Source: Desulfobacteraceae bacterium
GTDB taxonomy: Bacteria > Desulfobacterota > Desulfobacteria > Desulfobacterales > Desulfosalsimonadaceae
DNA length: 46,428 nucleotides
Reading direction: 5' to 3'
NCBI GenBank assembly: GCA_021737545.1
Contig: JAIPDT010000005.1
Coordinates: 1-46,428, forward strand
The stretch's first letter is position 1. Each line of letters opens with the position of its first letter. The position numbers were made by a program, and so were the translations under genes. Shown here piece after piece: positions 40,078 to 46,428 of the stretch. The notes beneath the pieces were generated by a model. The model worked only from the letters and a program-made list of their open reading frames with translations, was not told the DNA's origin and did not search any database.

Positions 40078-41607
40078 ATGATCATAGTTATTGATTTCGG
40101 CTCCCAGTACAATCAGCTAATCGCCCGCCGAGTCCGCGAACAGAATGTCTACTGCCAGATCGAGCCGCCGGACATTAATATGGATCGTCTCAAATCCCTT
40201 CACCCTGAAGGCATAATTTTATCAGGCGGTCCGGCAAGCATATACGAAGAAAACAGCCCCCGGACATCCCCGGAAATCTTTGAACTGGGAGTGCCTGTGC
40301 TGGGTATCTGCTATGGCATGCAGTTTATGATTGATGCGCTTGGCGGCACGGTCTCAAGGGCGGAAAAACGGGAATACGGATTTGCCAGGCTGCATATCCA
40401 GAAGGAGGATGCGCTTCTTGCCGGCATTGATCAACAAACCCATTGCTGGATGAGCCACGGCGACTTAATTACCGGTTTGCCCGGGGGATTTGAAGTGACT
40501 GCCGTGACGGAAAACACTCCAATGGCTGCGGCAGGTGACCCGATCAGACGGTTTTATGGCCTGCAGTTTCACCCTGAAGTCGAGCACACGCCTCAGGGCA
40601 AACAGATGCTCAAAAACTTCCTGTTTTCAATATGCGGCTGCACCGGCGAATGGACCATGAAAGCCTTTGCAGAAGATGCGGTTGAGGAAATCAGGAAAGC
40701 CGTAGGCGACAAACAGGTAATCCTTGGACTTTCGGGCGGCGTGGATTCTTCTGTGACCGCCATGCTTATCCACCAGGCCATAGGCGAACAGCTTACCTGC
40801 ATATTCGTGGACAACGGACTGCTGCGCCAAAACGAGGGAAGCCGCTTAAAGCAGCTTTTCACACAGCATCTGAAAATGAATATCGACTACGTGGATGCTT
40901 CCGGGCAATTTATCACAGCACTGCATGGCGTGACCGACCCGGAAGAAAAACGAAAGATTATCGGCAAAATCTTCATGGATGTCTTTGAAGCCGAAGCGCA
41001 GGAAATTGAAAATGCCGAATTTCTCGCACAGGGCACGCTGTATCCGGATATTATCGAATCCCGCTCCGCCTTTGGCGGCCCCACCTCGATTATCAAGTCC
41101 CACCACAACGTGGGCGGGCTGCCCGAAAAAATGAAGCTCAAGCTCATCGAGCCGCTCAAGTATCTGTTCAAAGACGAGGTGCGAAAACTTGGCGAAACCC
41201 TGGGATTGCCGGGGGAACTTGTCTGGCGTCAGCCGTTTCCCGGCCCGGGGCTTGCCATTCGCGTAATCGGCGAAATCACTCAAAGAAGACTGGAAGTGCT
41301 TCGCACCGCCGATGCTATACTGATAGAAGAGATCCGGGAAGCAGGGTATTACAAAAAACTATGGCAATCCTTTTGTGTTCTCCTGCCGATTAAAAGCGTG
41401 GGCGTAATGGGAGACAAAAGAACATATGAAAACATCCTTGCAATCCGGGCCGTTACCAGTGTGGACGCCATGACCGCGGACTGGGCAAAGCTGCCCCATG
41501 AACTTCTCGGTAAAATTTCAAACCGGATCATAAACGAGGTCAAAGGAGTCAACCGGGTGGTCTACGATATCAGCTCAAAGCCACCCAGTACCATAGAATG
41601 GGAATAA
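40078..41607 (+). CDS. guaA: GMP synthase (glutamine-hydrolysing)
   Basis: A 509-residue enzyme that makes GMP from XMP, glutamine and ATP. The glutaminase domain has CYGMQ with the catalytic Cys, and FHPEVEHT with His and Glu. The ATP pyrophosphatase loop is [11 protein letters not shown], and the C-terminal dimer domain ends in [14 protein letters not shown] start at the ATG at 40078 ([21 protein letters not shown]) with GGGGAA before it, not at the upstream TTG. A coiled-coil membrane protein gene and larB follow at 9 and 11 bases, probably in one transcript. Confidence 0.97.
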   Translation: MIIVIDFGSQYNQLIARRVREQNVYCQIEPPDINMDRLKSLHPEGIILSGGPASIYEENSPRTSPEIFELGVPVLGICYGMQFMIDALGGTVSRAEKREYGFARLHIQKEDALLAGIDQQTHCWMSHGDLITGLPGGFEVTAVTENTPMAAAGDPIRRFYGLQFHPEVEHTPQGKQMLKNFLFSICGCTGEWTMKAFAEDAVEEIRKAVGDKQVILGLSGGVDSSVTAMLIHQAIGEQLTCIFVDNGLLRQNEGSRLKQLFTQHLKMNIDYVDASGQFITALHGVTDPEEKRKIIGKIFMDVFEAEAQEIENAEFLAQGTLYPDIIESRSAFGGPTSIIKSHHNVGGLPEKMKLKLIEPLKYLFKDEVRKLGETLGLPGELVWRQPFPGPGLAIRVIGEITQRRLEVLRTADAILIEEIREAGYYKKLWQSFCVLLPIKSVGVMGDKRTYENILAIRAVTSVDAMTADWAKLPHELLGKISNRIINEVKGVNRVVYDISSKPPSTIEWE

Positions 41608-41616
41608 AGCAACGTT

Positions 41617-42537
41617 ATGGAACAAGAAGGACCCAGGGGCTTTAAAATCGATTTTACCGAGGAAGAGCCGGAGACATCTTCCAAAGAACAGGCCCCGGCG
41701 AAAGGGAAACGGGGGAAAACTCCGAAGCCTCAACGTCCGGCTGTACGGCCGGTATTTATATGGCTGCTGATATTATTCGTAATCGGAGGCGCGCTTTTCT
41801 TCGGTTATCGCCACATCTCCGGCAGGATTCAGAAACTCGAATCCATGGTCGCATCCAGAGGAGAACGCGATTTTCAAGGACTCTCCGGACAAATAGACCA
41901 GCGGCTCAACGCGATTTCCGAGTTGATGAGCGAGCAAACCGAACAGATAAAAACCAGGATTCACAAGACCGAAAACAGAGTGGAAGAAAACAGCAAAACA
42001 ATTAAGGAAATTGAGAAATCCGTAAACAACCTCGAAACCGGTCTTTCCGATCTCAAAGACAGCCTTTCTGCAAGAATCGATAACCTGGAAAAACGAACAG
42101 CCGGAGCCGAATCAAGCCTTGAGCAATACGCAAAAAAACTCGAGGACCTGACAGCTTCTGTGCAAGAGCTAAAGGGGATTAAATCCGATATAAAAAAGAC
42201 CAATCAGGAGGTGGAAAATACGAAATCCCGGCTCGAAACTCTGGAGAACCGTATCAGCAAGCGCATCAACACTATCGAACAGCAACAAATCAGCGCAAAA
42301 GAGCTTTCTCAAAAAACAGAGGAACTGCGGGACTCGTTTAACCAACAGCTCAAATCCGGTATAAGTAATGTACAGGACAGGATCAGCAAGGCAAACGACC
42401 GGATCCAGGCCCTGGAATCAATGCTAAATACCCTGAAAGAGATGACGAAAAACAGCACCGAAGATAAGCAGCCGGCCGCTGAGACCGGGCAGTCCAGGGA
42501 CTCATCCGGAAAAATAATTGAAGAAGAACTAAAGTAA
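41617..42537 (+). CDS. Membrane-anchored coiled-coil protein
   Basis: A 306-residue protein I cannot assign. An acidic then basic N-terminal cytoplasmic stretch of about 45 residues leads to one membrane helix (FIWLLILFVIGGALFFGY). After it, roughly 200 residues are predicted coiled coil rich in Glu, Lys, Ser and Ile with repeated LE.. and IS.. heptads. The end is a low-complexity acidic tail. A type II orientation would put the coiled coil in the periplasm. It is linked to guaA and larB without an evident functional reason. Confidence 0.75.
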   Translation: MEQEGPRGFKIDFTEEEPETSSKEQAPAKGKRGKTPKPQRPAVRPVFIWLLILFVIGGALFFGYRHISGRIQKLESMVASRGERDFQGLSGQIDQRLNAISELMSEQTEQIKTRIHKTENRVEENSKTIKEIEKSVNNLETGLSDLKDSLSARIDNLEKRTAGAESSLEQYAKKLEDLTASVQELKGIKSDIKKTNQEVENTKSRLETLENRISKRINTIEQQQISAKELSQKTEELRDSFNQQLKSGISNVQDRISKANDRIQALESMLNTLKEMTKNSTEDKQPAAETGQSRDSSGKIIEEELK

Positions 42538-42548
42538 ACACGGGAACC

Positions 42549-43298
42549 ATGAATACAGATACTTTGAAAAAACTCCTGGAAGAGGTGGCAAACGGCAGTA
42601 AGTCGGTATCTTCTGCAATGGAAAGCCTTCATAATTTTTCGATGGAAGACATTGAATATGCTCATATCGACCATCACCGATCCCTGCGCAAGGGGTTTCC
42701 TGAAGTAATTTTCGGGGAAGGCAAAACTGCTGAGCAGATTGCTGGCATAATGGAAAAGATGGTCGCCACAGAAAACATTATACTGGTAACCCGTATCGAT
42801 GCTGACAAGGCGGGACACGTAAAAGAACATTTTCCCGAAATGGAATATCACGCAGATGCGCGAATGATAGTTCTCGAAAAAGGCAGGCCGGAAATACGTG
42901 GAAAAGGCACCGTCCTGGTAATCTCTGCCGGGACTTCCGATATTCCGGTAGCAAAAGAGGCCGCTTTGACAGCCGGGGCCATGGGAAACCGTGTGGAATC
43001 GGTATACGATGTTGGCGTAGCCGGTATTCACCGGCTTTTTGCCCACAAGGAAGCGATTGAAAAAGCATCCGTGCTTATAGTGGCCGCGGGCATGGAAGGC
43101 GCCCTGCCCAGTGTTGTGGGAGGCCTCGTCAACCGACCGGTCATAGGGGTTCCCACAAGTATCGGCTACGGGGCGAGCCTGGGCGGCCTAACGCCGCTTT
43201 TTGCCATGCTAAACAGCTGCAGTTCCAACGTGGCGGTGGTCAACATCGACAACGGTTTTGGTGCGGGATACCTGGCCGCCATGATCAACCGCGAATAA
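42549..43298 (+). CDS. larB: LarB, pyridinium-3,5-biscarboxylate mononucleotide synthase
   Basis: A 249-residue PurE-like protein. The N-terminus (LKKLLEEVANGSKSVSSAMESL) and the catalytic fold (VISAGTSDIPVAKEAALTAGAMGNRVESVYDVGVAGIHRLF, VVAAGMEGALPSVVGGLV, PVIGVPTSIGYGASLGGLTPLFAMLNSC) are characteristic. LarB carboxylates and hydrolyses nicotinate adenine dinucleotide as the first step to the nickel-pincer cofactor of lactate racemase and related enzymes. LarC, LarE and LarA are not in this window, so the rest of the pathway must lie elsewhere or LarB acts on its own. Confidence 0.92.
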   Translation: MNTDTLKKLLEEVANGSKSVSSAMESLHNFSMEDIEYAHIDHHRSLRKGFPEVIFGEGKTAEQIAGIMEKMVATENIILVTRIDADKAGHVKEHFPEMEYHADARMIVLEKGRPEIRGKGTVLVISAGTSDIPVAKEAALTAGAMGNRVESVYDVGVAGIHRLFAHKEAIEKASVLIVAAGMEGALPSVVGGLVNRPVIGVPTSIGYGASLGGLTPLFAMLNSCSSNVAVVNIDNGFGAGYLAAMINRE

Positions 43299-43306
43299 AA
43301 TTAAAT

Positions 43307-43978
43307 TCACTCACTGATCTTCGTATCCCTAAGTTTGCCCAGGTTCTGCATGTGCCCCATAACAATGAGAACATCGTCCTTATTAAACGAGTCCTCCGCT
43401 TTAGGAAGAAACCGGATGCCCTTCTCCCCTTTGGCCTTTACTGCAATGACCTGTATATTGTATTTATCAGGCAATTCCAAATCCCGCAGGGTCTTGCCGG
43501 CCCATTGATCTACAGTAATCTCTCTTAAAGCGATATCTTTGCCAAACGGCAGGTATTCCAGAAAGCCGGGGATTGCCAGGCGGTCGGCAAGTGCTCTTGC
43601 CGCGGCTTTGTCCGGAATAATCACCTCATCAGCGCCGACTTTGCGTAAAAGATTTTCATGATCTCCGGTGATTCCCTTTACCCAAACCGCCTCAAGCCCC
43701 ATCTCTTTTAAATACATGGTAATCATTGTACTGGCTGCGATCGAATCTCCTACGCTTACCAATACATAATTAAACCCGTCAAAACCAAGTTGGGCAAGCG
43801 CCTGCTTGTTCATGGCATCTGCTTGAAAAACTTGTGTAAGTTCCTGCTTGGCCTCCTGGACCCGCTCAACATTGTTGTCAACACCAATCACCTCATGGCC
43901 CATCTGAATCAAAGCCCTGCCGAAACGCAGACCGAATTTGCCGAGTCCTATAATGCCCACCTGGTATTTGGCCCCCAT
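43307..43978 (-). CDS. ktrA: Potassium uptake regulatory subunit, KtrA/TrkA type
   Basis: A 223-residue single RCK unit: an N-terminal Rossmann domain (VGIIGLGKFGLRFGRALIQMGHEVIGVDNN) and a C-terminal TrkA_C domain (about 135-215). A single unit of this length matches KtrA, whereas TrkA of E. coli has two. It gates the membrane subunit encoded 45 bases upstream on the same strand, responding to ATP/ADP or NAD. It converges with larB, eight bases apart, with no room for a separate terminator. Confidence 0.92.
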   Translation of the reverse strand: MGAKYQVGIIGLGKFGLRFGRALIQMGHEVIGVDNNVERVQEAKQELTQVFQADAMNKQALAQLGFDGFNYVLVSVGDSIAASTMITMYLKEMGLEAVWVKGITGDHENLLRKVGADEVIIPDKAAARALADRLAIPGFLEYLPFGKDIALREITVDQWAGKTLRDLELPDKYNIQVIAVKAKGEKGIRFLPKAEDSFNKDDVLIVMGHMQNLGKLRDTKISE

Positions 43979-44023
43979 TTTCCGCTCCCTGAAAATATTT
44001 CATAAATGCGCTACAAAACATAC

Positions 44024-45391
44024 CTAGCCGATAAGCATACTTTCTTCCGGCCGTCTGTAAAAAACCGGCTGCTGATAACTCCGGATAACTGCCAGAAAAA
44101 GAATTGGTCCCAGTCGTCCCACAAACATAAGCCCCGTGATAATCAGCTTGCCCGGCAGGCTCAAATGAGGCGTCAGGCCGGTGCTAAGTCCTACTGTACC
44201 AAAGGCGGAAACAGTTTCAAAAAGTATCTCCAGAAACAAACCTCTGGCCTTGGAATGAGGCGCTGCGCCTCCTTCTGTGAAATTTAATATCAACAGCGCC
44301 GCAAAAACCACGCCAATCGAAAACACCAGCAGCAGAAAAGCTCTGTTAAGCGTATCCTCGTTTACCGCAAAACGTCCGACCACTGCCTGATCGCGTCCCT
44401 TTATATGAGACCAGGCATAAGCCGTAAGAGTACGAAAAGTGGTTACCTTGATCCCGCCGGCACACGAGCCCGGTGCCCCGCCTATGTACATGAGCACAAT
44501 CATTATAAGTAATGTAACATTGGTCAAATCACCGATATTTATTGTGTTAAAGCCTGCGGTTCGGCTGGTCACGGACTGAAAAAGGGCGGCCAGCATGGAT
44601 TCCAGGGCCGGGATTTTGCTGTCAATGCCTGCGAACTCGCCGATATATATCCCAATCCAGCCGACCAGCAAAAAAAAGAGTGTGGATTTAAGCACAACCC
44701 CGGCATACCAACTAAAGCCCCGGGGATTTTTCGATTTCACAAAGGGCATTCTTCCGGAAAAAAATTCAAAAATTTCCACCAACACGGCAAACCCAAGCCC
44801 GCCTAAAATAATCAGGATTATAAATGCAAGGTTAATGGCCAGATCACCGCGCCACGGCTCTAAATTGCCTGAAAAAAGAGAGAAACCGGCATTACAGAAT
44901 GCCGAAACAGCATGAAACACAGAAGCGTATAATGAAAAATCTCCGGCTGCTGAAACATGGATCATCACAGCACCAGCAGCCTCGATCAAAATGGTGTAAA
45001 CCGCAATGAGGGTCAAAAACCGACCCAATTGAAATGAAGGATCACTTAGCAGGCTCTGGCCGACTGCGATACGATCCTTTAGCGGAACCTGTCTGCGCCA
45101 TAGGTAGAAAAAAAGGCTGGTTATAGTGATAATGCCCAGTCCTCCGGCTTGTATCATGGCCAGTATAACGCTTTGCCCGAAAACTGTGAAATACGATCCG
45201 GTATCCACCACAACCAGGCCTGTTACACAGGTTGCAGAGGTTGCCGTAAACAAGGCGTCTTGCCATGAAATAAAGCCCCCGGCAGTACTTGCAGGCAGAT
45301 AGAGCAGCAAAGTCCCGACCAGAATCACCACGCCGAAAAATATAATAGGCAAGGCAAAAGGTGATATGAAAAATCGAGTTTTTACAGACAT
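44024..45391 (-). CDS. ktrB: Potassium transporter membrane subunit, KtrB/TrkH type
   Basis: A 455-residue membrane protein built of four M1-P-M2 repeats. The selectivity-filter segments are TSATCVTGLVV, VSAFCNAGFSLF, VTSRTAGFNTI and VSAFGTVGLSTG, each with the conserved glycine. Length matches KtrB better than TrkH (about 480). It moves potassium, usually coupled to sodium, under control of KtrA. Confidence 0.93.
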   Translation of the reverse strand: MSVKTRFFISPFALPIIFFGVVILVGTLLLYLPASTAGGFISWQDALFTATSATCVTGLVVVDTGSYFTVFGQSVILAMIQAGGLGIITITSLFFYLWRRQVPLKDRIAVGQSLLSDPSFQLGRFLTLIAVYTILIEAAGAVMIHVSAAGDFSLYASVFHAVSAFCNAGFSLFSGNLEPWRGDLAINLAFIILIILGGLGFAVLVEIFEFFSGRMPFVKSKNPRGFSWYAGVVLKSTLFFLLVGWIGIYIGEFAGIDSKIPALESMLAALFQSVTSRTAGFNTINIGDLTNVTLLIMIVLMYIGGAPGSCAGGIKVTTFRTLTAYAWSHIKGRDQAVVGRFAVNEDTLNRAFLLLVFSIGVVFAALLILNFTEGGAAPHSKARGLFLEILFETVSAFGTVGLSTGLTPHLSLPGKLIITGLMFVGRLGPILFLAVIRSYQQPVFYRRPEESMLIG

Positions 45392-45406
45392 GGCGATCGA
45401 TAAATC

Positions 45407-46105
45407 TCAGTTTTCCGATGAGCCGTACCGTTCGGTGAAAAACCTCTTGATCAGCAGATCAGAGTGTTTAACGCTCTGTTTAAGCCACTGCAGGCGCAGG
45501 TCTGTTTTCTCATCTTCGTCTATCTGCCAGGCCAGGCCTGATTCCCTGAGCTTCCGGGTCAACTCATAAAGGATAATGGCCGCGGACACCGAAATGTTGA
45601 AACTTTCCGTAAAGCCGTACATCGGAACCCGTAAAAACTCGTCCGCGTTTTGCAACACGGTTTCTGATAGCCCTTCGAGTTCGGTACCGAAAAAAAAAGC
45701 GGCTTTCCCTGCATGCAGGTTAAAATCGTCAAGAAAGGTGTCGTTGGTGTGCGGAGTGGTGGCCACAATGCGATATCCGCGGCATCGGAGATGTTCTATT
45801 GCCGCCTCTGTATTTTGCGGCTGATAGTTGTAGCGGACAAGCGTCAACCACTTGGATGCCCCAAGTGCCACGTCCGGGTTAATCCGGTATTCGTATTCGT
45901 TTTCAATAATGTGTGCGTCCTGGACGCCGAAACAATCCATGCTTCTGAGTACTGCGCTGGCATTGTGCGGCTGGAAAATATTTTCCAGAGCCACTGCGAT
46001 ATAGCGGGTCCGATAATGCAATACCCGCTCAAAGCCGTCAAGGCGGCTCTGGGCGACAAAACCGGATAAGTACCGAATTAGTTGCTTTTTGAGTTTATTA
46101 TTCAC
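45407..46105 (-). CDS. trmH: TrmH-type tRNA/rRNA ribose 2'-O-methyltransferase
   Basis: A 232-residue SPOUT enzyme. Conserved parts are ALENIFQPHNASAVLRSMDCFGVQDAHIIEN, AAFFFGTELEGLSETVLQNADEFLRVPMYGFTESFNISVSAAIILYEL, the latter two forming the SAM-binding knot. The extended helices before and after the knot match TrmH (Gm18 of tRNA) rather than RlmB. It lies 16 bases upstream of ktrB on the same strand and follows the rRNA operon terminator. Confidence 0.9.
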   Translation of the reverse strand: MNNKLKKQLIRYLSGFVAQSRLDGFERVLHYRTRYIAVALENIFQPHNASAVLRSMDCFGVQDAHIIENEYEYRINPDVALGASKWLTLVRYNYQPQNTEAAIEHLRCRGYRIVATTPHTNDTFLDDFNLHAGKAAFFFGTELEGLSETVLQNADEFLRVPMYGFTESFNISVSAAIILYELTRKLRESGLAWQIDEDEKTDLRLQWLKQSVKHSDLLIKRFFTERYGSSEN

Positions 46106-46290
46106 AGCCTTCTATATCCGCAAGAAAAGGAAGTCCGGCGGTCGGGGTCAATTTTTTTGCTCCTGATCGTTTTCGGGATTCATCAAACGCCTTCACCGAA
46201 ATTCAAATGACCGAAATGAGCTTTGCCCGGGTCTATTGGTGTTTTGGTCATTTGGTATTCGGATTTCGGATTTAACCTGATTGTCTCACA

Positions 46291-46331
46291 AAAAAGCCCC
46301 GCTGTCCAGTATTTGGGCAGCGGGGCTTTTT
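46291..46331 (-). terminator. Intrinsic terminator of the rRNA operon
   Basis: A 14-bp stem of aaaaagccccgctg (46291-46304) and cagcggggcttttt (46318-46331) has T runs at both ends. On the minus strand it directly follows the 5S gene. The remaining spacer to trmH (46106-46290) holds only a copy of the gaaatccgaat-type repeat. Confidence 0.9.
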
Positions 46332-46342
46332 ATATGAAAAGA

Positions 46343-46428
46343 TTCCGGCGGCGTCCTACTCTCCCACGCAGCTACCCGCGCAGTACCATCGGCGCTAAGG
46401 GGCTTAACTTCCGTGTTCGGGATGGAAA
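46343..46428 (-). rRNA. rrf: 5S ribosomal RNA, 3' part (truncated by the window edge)
   Basis: Reading the minus strand gives TTTCCATCCCGAACACGGAA, then GTTAAGCCCCTTAGCGCCGA, TGGTACTGCGCGGG and GTGGGAGAGTAGGACGCCGC. This is the conserved central and 3' part of bacterial 5S rRNA. The gene's 5' end lies beyond the window. The 3' end is placed to within a few bases. Confidence 0.93.

Overview
The window looks like a chromosomal segment of an anaerobic, sulfate-reducer-like Desulfobacterota bacterium (Desulfobacterales type). This is inferred from gene content, not from a species marker. It carries rubrerythrin, an ETF / membrane Fe-S oxidoreductase / acyl-CoA dehydrogenase module, an aryl-CoA ligase + ACT + Liv-transporter cluster, an iron-sulfur-flavoprotein-like gene, radical-SAM peptide maturation, and short intergenic inverted repeats of a kind frequent in this phylum. 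Coding density is high. Most genes have AGGAGG-like ribosome binding sites, and the right edge enters a 5S rRNA gene on the minus strand.

Left part (1-9.7 kb): a methyltransferase faces away from an enoyl-CoA hydratase. Next comes a transport and activation block: aryl (phenylacetate-type) CoA ligase, tandem-ACT protein, LivKHMGF-type ABC transporter, and a second, catalytically degraded ligase paralogue. The 350 bp before the first ligase is a complete ribosome-mediated attenuator: a promoter, a 25-codon leader peptide with four consecutive Phe codons, and mutually exclusive 1:2, 2:3 and 3:4 hairpins. Control by charged tRNA-Phe suggests the ligase serves phenylalanine supply (aryl-acid salvage) rather than aromatic degradation.

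9.7-20 kb: a 775 bp gene-free stretch with two different MITE-like palindromes. It is followed by a lipid-modification operon (cyclopropane synthase-type methyltransferase, geranylgeranyl-reductase-type flavoprotein, EamA exporter), which could make methyl-branched or cyclopropane lipids. Then come a zinc-ribbon protein, a flavoprotein, a lipoprotein with a penicillin-acylase-family hydrolase, rubrerythrin, a PPC/DUF296 protein and a membrane metallophosphoesterase.

20-24.4 kb: the most unusual block. A strong promoter and RBS precede a 20-residue basic Cys-rich peptide and a terminator. A tightly overlapping five-gene operon follows: an eight-Cys protein, a PqqD-domain radical SAM/SPASM protein, a second radical SAM/SPASM protein, a His-tailed cupin, and a cysteinyl-tRNA synthetase paralogue that has lost two of the four zinc ligands and the anticodon-binding domain. 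I read this as a ribosomal-peptide (RiPP) modification system with an MshC-like ligase.

24.6-31.5 kb: DNA polymerase IV, adenine deaminase, an MTA/SAH deaminase and a glucan phosphorylase. 31.7-38.3 kb (minus strand): a fatty-acid oxidation operon, fadR-type regulator > acyl-CoA dehydrogenase > membrane Fe-S oxidoreductase > etfB > etfA, headed by two adjacent operators of the Bacillus FadR type. 38.4-46.4 kb: EF-P, a TrpF-like barrel without its catalytic Cys, guaA with a coiled-coil membrane protein and larB, a KtrAB potassium system, a TrmH-type RNA methyltransferase, and the end of an rRNA operon with its terminator.
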